The position numbers were made by a program, and so were the translations under genes. Below, in pieces: positions 1 through 6,348 of a stretch of 6,348 bases of DNA. The notes beneath the pieces are model-generated. The model searched no databases. It saw nothing but the letters and a program-made list of their open reading frames with translations, and had not been told where the DNA came from. The stretch's first letter is position 1. Each line of letters begins with the position of its first letter. The DNA is from Paracoccus sp. (in: a-proteobacteria) (GTDB taxonomy: Bacteria; Pseudomonadota; Alphaproteobacteria; Rhodobacterales; Rhodobacteraceae): positions 1 to 6,348 of the forward strand of contig JAGPGI010000167.1 of the NCBI GenBank assembly GCA_018056045.1, written 5' to 3'.

Positions 1-839
1 CCTTCGCCGCGTGGATGCATGGCTATCCGTTCCGCACCGTGCGCTGGCATTACCACCCCGAATACGAAATCCATCTGGTTGCCGCGACCTCGGGCACCTT
101 TTATATCGGCGATCATGTCGGCAGCTTTGGCCCCGGCCAGCTGATCATGACCGGCCCGAACCTGCCGCAGAACTGGATCAGCGATGTCCAGCCCGGCGAG
201 ATCGTGCCCGCCCGCTCGCTGGTGATCCAGTTCCCCGAGGACTTTATCGAGGACGCCGCCGCCATGCCGGAAATGGATGCGCTGCGTCCGCTGCTGGAAC
301 GCAGCCGCCGGGGGCTGTTGTTCGATGACGCCACCAGCGCCCGCGTCCGCCCGCTGATGGAACGGCTGGTCGAGGCGCAGGGCCTGCTCCGGCTGGCGCT
401 GTTCTGGGAAATCCTTGACCTGCTGGTGAACGCCCCCGAATACGAGGTGCTGGCCAGCCTCAGCTTTGAGCTGGACCTGACCCGGATCGGCGACAGCGGC
501 ATCAACCGCGCGCTGTCGCATCTGCGCGAGCATCTGACCGAACAGGTCGAGGAAAGCGATCTGGCCGCGATGGTCGGGCAAAGCCCCAGCGCATTTTCCC
601 GCGCCTTCAAGCGCCATACCGGGAACACGCTGGTGCGCTATCGCAACCAGCTTCGCGTCGATCTGGCCTGCCAGATGCTCTTGACCGATCCCGACGTCAA
701 GGTGGCCGAAATCTGCTATGATGTCGGCTTCTCGAATCTTTCGAACTTCAACCGGCATTTCCTGAAGCTCAAGGGAATGTCGCCGTCCCAGTTCCGCACG
801 ACATTCGCAGCCAACAAGGCGCTGGTCATGGCGGAATAG
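1..839 (+). CDS. AraC-family transcriptional regulator, 5' partial
   Basis: This is a cytoplasmic DNA-binding regulator, probably controlling the polyol operon that follows in the same direction. The first Met visible in frame is at 15, but the frame stays open to the window edge and codons 3-14 read F-A-A-W into a family-like stretch, so the true start is probably upstream. Numbered from Met-15, residues about 8-60 look like the N-terminal cupin sensor (WHYHPEYEIHLV, then GPGQLIMTGPNLPQNW). Residues about 181-264 are the AraC double helix-turn-helix: the first helix pair is near SDLAAMVGQSPSAFSRAFKR. The second is near VAEICYDVGFSNLSNFNRHF, which is followed by the typical G-x-S-P-x-x-F-R end. 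The stop is TAG at 837-839, and 99 bp separate it from the binding-protein gene. The family is certain. The ligand is inferred from context only: the imported polyol or its ketose. Confidence 0.9.
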   Translation, partial: FAAWMHGYPFRTVRWHYHPEYEIHLVAATSGTFYIGDHVGSFGPGQLIMTGPNLPQNWISDVQPGEIVPARSLVIQFPEDFIEDAAAMPEMDALRPLLERSRRGLLFDDATSARVRPLMERLVEAQGLLRLALFWEILDLLVNAPEYEVLASLSFELDLTRIGDSGINRALSHLREHLTEQVEESDLAAMVGQSPSAFSRAFKRHTGNTLVRYRNQLRVDLACQMLLTDPDVKVAEICYDVGFSNLSNFNRHFLKLKGMSPSQFRTTFAANKALVMAE

Positions 840-866
840 GACCGACCGACACGCGACTTTCACCAA

Positions 867-913
867 TTCGGGCGGCAAGGCGTCGCCCGGAAACGGGCAG
901 GTCATGCCTGCCT
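867..913 (+). promoter_or_regulatory. Overlapping inverted repeats in leader of the binding-protein gene
   Basis: The 99-bp spacer between the regulator and the binding-protein gene holds three possible stem-loops. Hairpin A pairs 867-876 with 882-891 (core CGGGCG/CGCCCG, loop AAGGC, two G-U wobbles). Hairpin C pairs 896-901 with 907-912 (GGCAGG/CCTGCC, loop TCATG). Hairpin B pairs GCCCG at 885-889 with CGGGC at 894-898 around a GAAA loop, and it excludes both A and C. No long T-run follows, so a simple intrinsic terminator for the regulator gene is unlikely. The site could be an mRNA leader structure, a processing or stability element, or a palindromic operator. I see no convincing -35/-10 pair here. 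The repeats are real in the sequence, and the function is inference. Confidence 0.4.
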
Positions 914-938
914 TCATCCAAATGGGAGGAAATTCCTG

Positions 939-1847
939 ATGAAATCGACCCTTCTGACCGCCTCGGCCGTGCTGGCCCTGCTGGCCGTGCCGGCCCTTGC
1001 GCAAGACGACAAGCTGAAAATCGGCATGACCTTTCAAGAGATGAACAACCCCTATTTCGTCTCGATGCAGGAGGCGCTGAACGAGGCCGCTGCCAGCCTT
1101 GGCGCCGAGGTGGTGGTGACCGATGCCGGTCATGACGTCGCCAAGCAGGTCGCGGATGTCGAGGACATGCTGCAGCAAAATATCGACATCCTGCTGCTGA
1201 ACCCGACCGACAGTGCCGGGATCGAGGCTGCCGTCCACGCCGCGAAAGCCGCCGGCGTCATCGTCGTCGCGGTGGATGCCAACGCAAACGGCCCCGTCGA
1301 TACCTTTGTCGGCTCGAAAAACCGCGATGCGGGCTACATGTCGTGCAAATATCTGGGCGAGACGCTGGGCGGCAAGGGTGAGGTCGCGATCCTTGACGGC
1401 ATCCCGGTCGTGCCGATCCTGCAGCGCGTCGAGGGCTGCAAGGCCGCGCTGGCCGAATTCCCCGAGATGCAACTGGTCGATACCCAGAACGGCCGTCAGG
1501 ACCGCTCGGTCGCGCTGGGCGTGGTCGAGAACATGATCCAGTCGAAACCCAATCTGGCCGGCATCTTCTCGGTCAATGACGGTGGCGCCATGGGCGCGCT
1601 GGCCGCGATCCAAGGCTCGGGCAAGGATATCAAGCTGGTTTCGGTCGATGGCGCGCCGGAAGCGGTCAAGGCCATCGCCGAGGGCGGCCCCTTCATCGAG
1701 ACCACGGCGCAATTCCCGCGCGATCAGGTCCGCGTCGGTCTGGCCATGGCGCTGGCGCAGAAATGGGGCGCCCGCGTCGTGCCGAAGGAAGTGCCGATCG
1801 ACGTCATGGTCGTCGACGCCAAGAACGCCGCTGATTTCAGCTGGTAA
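939..1847 (+). CDS. Periplasmic sugar/polyol-binding protein of ABC importer
   Basis: This is the substrate-capturing subunit of the importer encoded just downstream, secreted to the periplasm. Residues 1-21 form a Sec signal peptide: a short K-S-T start, a hydrophobic core LLTASAVLALLAVPALA, and an A-L-A signal peptidase I site before Q22. The mature 281 residues match the ribose/galactose-type fold (Peripla_BP_4, RbsB-like), with NNPYF at 36-40, VDANANG at 112-118, SVNDGGAMGA at 211-220, VSVDGAPE at 234-241 and TTAQFP at 255-260. From remembered RbsB these line up with pocket residues N13, F15, F16, D89, N190, D215 and Q235. The positions of the ribose-contacting arginines R90 and R141 seem to be A114 and about L161, which argues against plain ribose. 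Cysteines lie at 136 and 167. A strong GGGAGGA at 924-930 supports the ATG at 939. The length of 302 aa is normal. The ligand is probably ribitol or a related pentitol, by context. Confidence 0.93.
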   Translation: MKSTLLTASAVLALLAVPALAQDDKLKIGMTFQEMNNPYFVSMQEALNEAAASLGAEVVVTDAGHDVAKQVADVEDMLQQNIDILLLNPTDSAGIEAAVHAAKAAGVIVVAVDANANGPVDTFVGSKNRDAGYMSCKYLGETLGGKGEVAILDGIPVVPILQRVEGCKAALAEFPEMQLVDTQNGRQDRSVALGVVENMIQSKPNLAGIFSVNDGGAMGALAAIQGSGKDIKLVSVDGAPEAVKAIAEGGPFIETTAQFPRDQVRVGLAMALAQKWGARVVPKEVPIDVMVVDAKNAADFSW

Positions 1848-1862
1848 GGTTCCTCCCCGCCT

Positions 1863-1897
1863 CCCGTCCCTGCGCGTCGCGCGGGGGCGGGCCTTTT
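1863..1897 (+). terminator. Terminator-like hairpin between binding-protein and ATPase genes
   Basis: Bases 1863-1875 (CCCGTCCCTGCGC) pair with 1879-1891 (GCGCGGGGGCGGG) around the loop GTC. The result is a 13-bp stem with only two G-U pairs, and CC then TTTT at 1894-1897 follow. It starts 15 bases after the binding-protein stop and lies entirely before the ATPase ribosome-binding site. The shape fits an intrinsic terminator with a short U-tract, or a stem that protects the upstream mRNA end. In sugar ABC operons such an element commonly lets the binding protein be made in excess over the membrane parts. Because the remaining transporter genes lie downstream on the same strand, partial read-through is expected rather than a full stop. 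Confidence 0.6.
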
Positions 1898-1913
1898 CCC
1901 GCCACGCAAGATG

Positions 1914-1918
1914 AGGGG
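1914..1918 (+). promoter_or_regulatory. Ribosome-binding site deciding the ATPase start
   Basis: AGGGG lies 4 bases before the ATG at 1923. It supports that start over the in-frame ATG at 1911, which has only a weak GCAAG ahead of it. The 1911 start would also add M-R-G-I before the usual M-L-E-L opening of the family. Confidence 0.55.
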
Positions 1919-1922
1919 CATC

Positions 1923-3425
1923 ATGCTGGAACTGACCGCAATCAGGAAAAGCTTTGGCAAGATCGAGGTCCTGCACGGCGTCGATCTTGAGGTCCGCGCC
2001 GGCGAGGTCCACGCCCTGCTGGGCGAGAACGGCGCCGGAAAATCCACGCTGATGAAGATCCTGTGCGGCATCATCCAGCCCTCGGCCGGGACGATCCGCA
2101 TCGAGGGACAGGAACGCCATTTCGCCGATTACGACGAGGCGATCGCCGCGGGCGTCGGCATCGTCTTTCAGGAATTCAGCCTGATCCCCTATCTGAACGC
2201 GGTCGAGAACATGTTTCTGGCCCGCGAGCTGCGCGGACGCTTCGGCATGCTGGACCGCCGCGCCATGCGTCAGCGCGCCAATGAGATCATGCGACAACTG
2301 GCGGTCGATGTGGACATGGACGTGCCGGTCAATCGCCTGTCGGTGGCCGAGCAGCAATTCGTCGAGATCGCCAAGGCGCTGTCCCTGAACGCCCGCATCC
2401 TTGTGCTGGACGAACCCACCGCCACCCTGACCCCTTCCGAGGTCGAGCACCTGTTCAAGGTCATGCGCGAATTGCGCAAGCAGGGCGTGGCCATCGTTTT
2501 CATCTCGCATCATCTGGAAGAAATCTTCGAGATCTGCGACCGTATCACCGTGCTGCGCGACGGCGAATTCGTCGCCTCATGCGCGGTCTCGGACGTCGAT
2601 AATGACCGGCTGGTCGAGATGATGGTCGGCCGCCGGATCGAGAACAATTTTCCGCCCAAGCCCGCCACTGATTCAGCCGCCCCCGCGATCATCGAGGTCG
2701 AAAAGGTGCAGCTGAAAAAGGGCGGTCCGGTGTCCGGCTTCACCCTGCGCAAGGGCGAGATTCTGGGCTTTGCCGGGCTGGTCGGCTCGGGCCGGACCGA
2801 GACCGTGCTGGCGATGCTGGGCGCCTGGCCCGCAGCGCGCTGTCTGGTCAAGATGGACGGCGTCGAGAAACGCTTTTCCGACCCCGCCGAGGGGCTGATG
2901 CACGGCATCGGCCTGCTTCCTGAGAGCCGCAAGGAACAGGGGCTGATCACCAGCTTTTCGATCCTGCAGAACATCTCGCTGAACAATTACGGCAAATACC
3001 GTCAGGGGCACTGGTTCATCGACCTGAAAAAGGAACTGGCCGCGACAAGGGTCGCGATGGATCAGGTCCGCGTCAAGGCACAGGGGCCGCATGCCCGTGT
3101 CGATACGCTGTCGGGCGGCAATCAGCAAAAGGTGGTCATCGCCCGCTGGCTGAACCACGACATGCGGGTGCTGATCTTTGACGAGCCGACGCGCGGCATC
3201 GATGTCGGCGCGAAATCCGAAATCTATGCCTTGATGCGCGAATTCACCGCCGCCGGCGGGTCGATCATCATGGTGTCCTCGGAACTGCCCGAGGTGATCG
3301 GCATGTCGGATCGGGTCTGCGTCTTCCGCTCGGGCGGGATCGTGGCCACGGTCGAGGGCGCCAGCATCAATTCCGAAGAAATCATGACCCATGCCACGAC
3401 CGGGAGAGTTGAAAATGTCGCATGA
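1923..3425 (+). CDS. Sugar ABC importer ATP-binding protein (RbsA/XylG type, double ABC)
   Basis: This is the cytoplasmic ATPase that powers the importer. The 500 residues hold two fused nucleotide-binding domains, the normal length and plan of the carbohydrate-uptake-2 family. Domain 1 has Walker [10 protein letters not shown] at 34-42, Q-loop Q83, a signature region LSVAEQQ at 139-145, Walker B ILVLDEP with D163/E164, and H-loop H196. Domain 2 has a degenerate Walker A GLVGSGRT at 286-293 with Arg for Lys, LPESRKEQG at 333-341, a perfect LSGGNQQ signature at 397-403, and Walker B VLIFDEP with D421/E422. In its H-loop region Ser replaces His (VSSE, 452-455). The asymmetric pair, one good Walker A and one good signature motif, is usual in this family and leaves one main working ATP site. 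The 3' end overlaps the permease start by 11 bp, so translation is probably coupled. An alternative start is at 1911. Substrate specificity cannot be read from this subunit. Confidence 0.95.
   Translation: MLELTAIRKSFGKIEVLHGVDLEVRAGEVHALLGENGAGKSTLMKILCGIIQPSAGTIRIEGQERHFADYDEAIAAGVGIVFQEFSLIPYLNAVENMFLARELRGRFGMLDRRAMRQRANEIMRQLAVDVDMDVPVNRLSVAEQQFVEIAKALSLNARILVLDEPTATLTPSEVEHLFKVMRELRKQGVAIVFISHHLEEIFEICDRITVLRDGEFVASCAVSDVDNDRLVEMMVGRRIENNFPPKPATDSAAPAIIEVEKVQLKKGGPVSGFTLRKGEILGFAGLVGSGRTETVLAMLGAWPAARCLVKMDGVEKRFSDPAEGLMHGIGLLPESRKEQGLITSFSILQNISLNNYGKYRQGHWFIDLKKELAATRVAMDQVRVKAQGPHARVDTLSGGNQQKVVIARWLNHDMRVLIFDEPTRGIDVGAKSEIYALMREFTAAGGSIIMVSSELPEVIGMSDRVCVFRSGGIVATVEGASINSEEIMTHATTGRVENVA
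3403..3408 (+). promoter_or_regulatory. Ribosome-binding site deciding the permease start
   Basis: GGAGAG lies 6 bases before the ATG at 3415, inside the last codons of the ATPase gene. It favours 3415 over the in-frame ATG at 3391, which would add M-P-R-P-G-E-L-K, translated from the ribosome-binding site itself. Confidence 0.65.
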
Positions 3426-4389
3426 CGCAAACACCGGCGCGGCCGGGAAATCCGGCCTGAACCTTGGCCGCATCCTGCATTCGCCGCTGGCGCTGCCGCT
3501 GATCGGGCTGATCGTGGTGTCCTGCCTGATGGGGCTGGCCAGCGACAATTTCTTCAGCATCAGCAATATCATGAACGTGCTGCGGCAGGTTTCGGTCGTG
3601 GGCATTCTGGCGGTCGGCATGACCTTCGTGATCCTGACCGGCGGGATTGACCTGTCGGTCGGCGCGGTGATGGCGCTGGTGGGCACGCTGGCCTCGGGGA
3701 TGATGGTGAATATGGGCCTGCCCGCGCCCCTGGCGCTGGTGATCGGGCTGTTCATCGGGCTGGGCATCGGTCTGGCCAATGGCGTTCTGGTCGCATGGGG
3801 CAAGATGCCGGCGATCATCGTCACGCTGGCCACCATGGGCATGGCGCGCGGTCTGGGCCTGATCTATTCCGGCGGCTATCCGATCAGCGGCATCCCTAGC
3901 TGGATCTCGTGGTTCGGTGTCGGGCGCGTGGGCTTTGTGCCGGTGCCGGTCATCATCATGATCGCGATCTATGCCGTGGCGTGGGTCTTGTTGCAGCGCA
4001 CCGCCTTTGGCCGCCATGTCTATGCCCTTGGCGGCAACGAGACGGCGGCGCGGCTTTCGGGCGTCAAGACCCAGCGCGTCAAGCTGGCCGTCTATGGCAT
4101 ATCAGGCCTGACCGCCGCGCTGGCCGCCGTCATCCTGACCGGCCGGCTGATGAGCGGCCAGCCCAATGCCGGCGTGGGCTTCGAGCTGGACGCCATCGCC
4201 GCGGTCGTCCTTGGCGGCACTGCGATTTCCGGCGGGCGCGGCCTGATCCTTGGCACGCTGATCGGGGCGGTGCTGCTGGGCATCCTGAACAACGGGCTGA
4301 ACCTCATGGGCATCAACCCCTATCTGCAGGACGTGATCAAAGGCGCGATCATCCTGCTTGCCATCTATATCGGCCGCGAATGGCGCTGA
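3415..4389 (+). CDS. Sugar ABC importer permease (RbsC type)
   Basis: This is the inner-membrane channel subunit, probably acting as a homodimer because no second permease gene is present. The protein has 324 residues, a usual length. After a polar N-terminus of about 24 residues there are many hydrophobic segments. Clear ones lie near 25-42, 60-75, 82-98, 104-127, 133-150, 177-194, 225-242, 260-295 (more than one helix) and 305-320. Family hallmarks are [12 protein letters not shown] at 73-84, the cytoplasmic ATPase-coupling stretch [14 protein letters not shown] at 204-217, and the [16 protein letters not shown] block at 261-276. The start at 3415 is chosen for its GGAGAG site and lies 11 bp inside the ATPase gene, pointing to translational coupling. 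The gene ends 33 bp before the dehydrogenase gene. The family is certain, and the substrate (ribitol or another pentitol) comes from context. Confidence 0.94.
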   Translation: MSHDANTGAAGKSGLNLGRILHSPLALPLIGLIVVSCLMGLASDNFFSISNIMNVLRQVSVVGILAVGMTFVILTGGIDLSVGAVMALVGTLASGMMVNMGLPAPLALVIGLFIGLGIGLANGVLVAWGKMPAIIVTLATMGMARGLGLIYSGGYPISGIPSWISWFGVGRVGFVPVPVIIMIAIYAVAWVLLQRTAFGRHVYALGGNETAARLSGVKTQRVKLAVYGISGLTAALAAVILTGRLMSGQPNAGVGFELDAIAAVVLGGTAISGGRGLILGTLIGAVLLGILNNGLNLMGINPYLQDVIKGAIILLAIYIGREWR

Positions 4390-4422
4390 GCCCGGCCCCA
4401 ACCCATCATTCAGGAGAAGAGC

Positions 4423-5154
4423 ATGTCTGAATCACTGCAAGGCAAGATCGCCGTCATCACCGGGGCCGCCTCGGGCATCGGCCTCGCCACCACCCGGGCG
4501 CTGCTGGATCAGGGCGCAACCGTGGTCATGGTCGACTGGAACGAGACCGCGCTGAGCGAACTGGTTGCCAATCTGGGCCCCAAGGCCATCGCGCAGGTCA
4601 CGAACCTTCTGGACGCGGAAAGCTGCGCCGCCATGGTGCCGGAAATCCTTGCCAAGGTCGATCACATCGACATTCTTTACTGCAATGCCGGGACCTATAT
4701 CGGCGGCGACCTGACCGAGACCAGCAATGACGCCATCGACCGGATGCTGAACCTCAACGTCAATGCGGTGATGAAGAACGTCCATGACGTCGTCCCGCAT
4801 ATGAGCGCGCGGGGCACGGGCGACATTATCGTCACCTGCTCGATCGCCGGCCATTTCCCCACCTATTGGGAGCCGGTCTATTCCGGCTCGAAATGGGCGA
4901 TCACCAGTTTCGTGCAGGGCATGCGCCGGCAGATGATCCCGCATGGGGTGCGGGTGGCGCAGGTCTCGCCGGGGCCGGTCGTCTCGGCGCTGCTGGCGGA
5001 CTGGCCCGAGGAGAACCTGCGCAAGGCCAAGGAATCGGGCAGCCTGATGGACCCCGAAGAGGTCTCGGATGCGGTCATCTACATGCTGACGCGCAAGCGC
5101 ACGGTGACGATCCGCGACATGATCGTGCTGCCCACCAATTTCGACCGCGTCTGA
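4423..5154 (+). CDS. rbtD: Ribitol 2-dehydrogenase-like short-chain dehydrogenase
   Basis: This cytoplasmic oxidoreductase is predicted to oxidise ribitol to D-ribulose with NAD+ (EC 1.1.1.56). The 243 residues form a classical SDR. The cofactor motif TGAASGIG is at 13-20, with Asp38 after strand 2 favouring NAD over NADP, and NAG is at 88-90. The catalytic set N112, S140, Y153 and K157 is complete, and a PG turn lies at 183-184. The specific call rests on stretches shared with remembered Klebsiella ribitol dehydrogenase: NAGxYIGG (88-95), WEPVYxxSK (149-157), PGPVVxALLxDWP (183-195), GSLMxPxEV (206-214) and VTxRDxxxLP (228-237). The WEPVY and DWP segments are not general SDR features. AGGAGA at 4412-4417 supports the ATG at 4423. 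The pentulose kinase gene follows after 28 bp and fits the product. Other pentitols or tetritols remain possible substrates. Confidence 0.88.
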   Translation: MSESLQGKIAVITGAASGIGLATTRALLDQGATVVMVDWNETALSELVANLGPKAIAQVTNLLDAESCAAMVPEILAKVDHIDILYCNAGTYIGGDLTETSNDAIDRMLNLNVNAVMKNVHDVVPHMSARGTGDIIVTCSIAGHFPTYWEPVYSGSKWAITSFVQGMRRQMIPHGVRVAQVSPGPVVSALLADWPEENLRKAKESGSLMDPEEVSDAVIYMLTRKRTVTIRDMIVLPTNFDRV

Positions 5155-5161
5155 GACGCGG
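5145..5161 (+). other. Perfect stem-loop with the dehydrogenase stop codon as its loop
   Basis: CCGCGTC at 5145-5151 and GACGCGG at 5155-5161 form a perfect 7-bp stem. The three loop bases are exactly the TGA stop codon at 5152-5154. The stem ends 10 bases before the kinase ribosome-binding site at 5172. No T-run follows, so it is not a standard terminator. It may affect termination, coupling or mRNA processing between the two enzyme genes, or it may be chance in GC-rich DNA. Confidence 0.4.
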
Positions 5162-5182
5162 ATAACCCAGCGGAGAGCGCAG

Positions 5183-6348
5183 ATGCCCCAATATCTGATC
5201 GGCGTGGATGTCGGCACCGGCTCGGCCCGGGCGGGGGTGTTCGACACTTCCGGCACGCTGCTGGCCACCGCCAAGCGCCCGGTCGAGATGCATCGCGAGG
5301 ATGGCGGCATCGCCGAGCAATCCAGCGAACAGGTCTGGGGGGCGGTCTGCGCCTCGGTGCGCGAGGCCGTGACCCGGGCGGGGATCGACCCCGCGGATGT
5401 CGCGGGCATCGGCTTTGATGCCACCTGTTCGCTGGTGGTGCGCGGGCCGGGCGGCGCCAGCCTGCCAGTGGGCGACCCCGCCCATCCTGAACGCGACATC
5501 ATCGTCTGGATGGACCATCGCGCGGTTGAACAGGCCGAACGGATCAACGCGCAGGGCCATGCGGTCCTGCGCTATGTCGGCGGCCGCATTTCGCCCGAGA
5601 TGCAGACGCCGAAACTGCTGTGGCTGGCCGAGAACCGTCCCGACATTTATGCCCGCGCGGCGAACTTTTTCGACCTGACCGATTTCCTGACTTGGAAGGC
5701 CACCGGTGCGCTGGATCGCTCGGCCTGCACGGTGACCTGCAAATGGACGTATCTGGCGCATGAAGGGCGTTGGGACGCAGGCTATTTCCGCCAGATCGGG
5801 CTTGGCGATCTGGCCGATCAGGACTTTGTCCGCATCGGTCAAAGCGTGGTCGATCCGGGCACCGCGCTGGGGCAGGGGCTGACGCCGGACGCGGCCGCCG
5901 CCATGGGCCTCTCGCCCGGTATCGCGGTCGCGGCGGGGCTGATCGACGCCCATGCCGGGGGCGTGGGCACGGTCGCCGCCGGGGGCGATGCGACGGCTTG
6001 TCTGGGCTATGTCTTTGGCACGTCGTCCTGCACCATGACCACGACGCTGGCACCAGCCTATGTGCCCGGCGTCTGGGGGCCTTACTATTCCGCCATGGTG
6101 CCCGGCGCCTGGCTGAACGAGGGCGGGCAATCCGCCGCCGGCGCTGCCATCGACCAGTTGATCCAGCTCCATCCCGCGACCTCCGAGGCAGGCCTTCTGG
6201 CCCATGCGGCGGGAAAATCTCTGCCGCAATGGCTGGCCGACCGGGCGCTGGAACTGGCGGGTTACGCCAGTGCCGCCGTGCACCTAGCCGATGACCTGCA
6301 TGTGGTGCCGGAATTTCTGGGCAACCGCGCGCCCTTTGCCGATCCCCA
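5183..6348 (+). CDS. FGGY-family pentulose kinase, probable D-ribulokinase, 3' partial
   Basis: This cytoplasmic sugar kinase is predicted to turn D-ribulose and ATP into D-ribulose 5-phosphate (EC 2.7.1.47), the step after ribitol oxidation. The 388 visible residues run off the window with no stop. Family members are about 530-550 aa, so roughly the last 150 are missing. The N-terminal FGGY domain starts with the phosphate-binding GVDVGTGSARAGVFD at 7-21. FDATCSLVV at 78-86, WMDHRA at 109-114 and GGRISPEMQTPKLLW at 133-147 mark the pentulose-kinase branch of FGGY (TIGR01315 type). The probable catalytic base is D255 in AGLIDAHAGG. The ATP-binding half begins around GYVFGTSSC at 275-283, and GNRAPFADP at 380-388 also fits this branch. 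GGAGAG at 5172-5177 supports the ATG at 5183. Klebsiella RbtK would be the functional counterpart. Another ketopentose, such as xylulose, is the main alternative substrate. Confidence 0.9.
   Translation, partial: MPQYLIGVDVGTGSARAGVFDTSGTLLATAKRPVEMHREDGGIAEQSSEQVWGAVCASVREAVTRAGIDPADVAGIGFDATCSLVVRGPGGASLPVGDPAHPERDIIVWMDHRAVEQAERINAQGHAVLRYVGGRISPEMQTPKLLWLAENRPDIYARAANFFDLTDFLTWKATGALDRSACTVTCKWTYLAHEGRWDAGYFRQIGLGDLADQDFVRIGQSVVDPGTALGQGLTPDAAAAMGLSPGIAVAAGLIDAHAGGVGTVAAGGDATACLGYVFGTSSCTMTTTLAPAYVPGVWGPYYSAMVPGAWLNEGGQSAAGAAIDQLIQLHPATSEAGLLAHAAGKSLPQWLADRALELAGYASAAVHLADDLHVVPEFLGNRAPFADP

Noticed and set aside
681..722. TTGACC and TATGAT resembling -35 and -10 boxes inside the regulator gene
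   Set aside because: The boxes are about 30 bases apart, too far for a sigma-70 promoter, and both sit in coding sequence that encodes conserved regulator residues.
838..852. GACC GACC GACA short tandem repeat after the regulator stop
   Set aside because: Fewer than three copies of a 4-base unit, well within chance.
927..937. Short palindrome AGGAAATTCCT over the Shine-Dalgarno site
   Set aside because: As RNA it gives only a 4-bp stem with a 3-base loop, too weak to call a translational switch.
922..939. Tiny upstream frame M-G-G-N-S whose TGA overlaps the binding-protein ATG
   Set aside because: Its own start lies within the Shine-Dalgarno region of the binding-protein gene and it has no ribosome-binding site of its own, so it is probably coincidence.
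2673..3842. Minus-strand open frame (389 codons) opposite the ATPase/permease junction
   Set aside because: It covers parts of two well-supported genes on the other strand, and its translation is compositionally biased without motifs.
4432..5547. Long minus-strand open frame (371 codons) opposite the dehydrogenase gene
   Set aside because: It is antisense to an SDR with all catalytic motifs, spans two real genes and a spacer, and shows no recognisable domain.
5075..6283. Long minus-strand open frame (402 codons) opposite the kinase gene
   Set aside because: It lies antisense to a clear FGGY kinase, reads as Arg/Gly/Ala-rich sequence with no family motif, and is a usual by-product of GC-rich codon use.

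Overview
The window carries one uninterrupted plus-strand gene cluster for uptake and first-step breakdown of a sugar alcohol, most likely ribitol. The DNA is GC-rich, with third codon positions strongly G/C and spacers short. That composition and the protein types fit an alphaproteobacterium, plausibly of the Paracoccus/Rhodobacteraceae kind. The host assignment is an inference from style, not from a marker gene.

Layout: (1) the 3' part of an AraC-family regulator (1-839, open at the left edge). (2) A 99-bp spacer holding overlapping inverted repeats. (3) A periplasmic sugar-binding protein with a clear signal peptide (939-1847). (4) A 75-bp spacer with a strong GC-rich hairpin followed by TTTT. 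(5) A double-ABC sugar-import ATPase (1923-3425). (6) An RbsC-type permease whose start overlaps the ATPase stop by 11 bp (3415-4389). (7) A short-chain dehydrogenase that closely resembles ribitol 2-dehydrogenase (4423-5154). (8) An FGGY pentulose kinase of the D-ribulokinase type (5183 onward, cut by the right edge). No stretch over 300 bases lacks a gene, and no mobile element, CRISPR, tRNA or rRNA was seen.

Proposed pathway: the binding protein captures the polyol in the periplasm, and the ATPase/permease pair imports it unphosphorylated. The NAD-dependent dehydrogenase oxidises it to a ketopentose (ribitol to D-ribulose). The kinase then makes the 5-phosphate (D-ribulose 5-phosphate), which enters the pentose phosphate pathway. 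The AraC protein next to the operon is the natural candidate for substrate-dependent control. The substrate rests mainly on the dehydrogenase, whose sequence matches remembered Klebsiella ribitol dehydrogenase motifs over its whole length. The kinase type fits the product.

This is a coherent catabolic operon of known protein families, and I see no radically new system. The points worth a second look are RNA-level: a candidate attenuator after the binding-protein gene, mutually exclusive hairpins in the leader, and a perfect hairpin with the dehydrogenase stop codon as its loop. A further point is a binding-protein pocket that appears to lack both ribose-contacting arginines.
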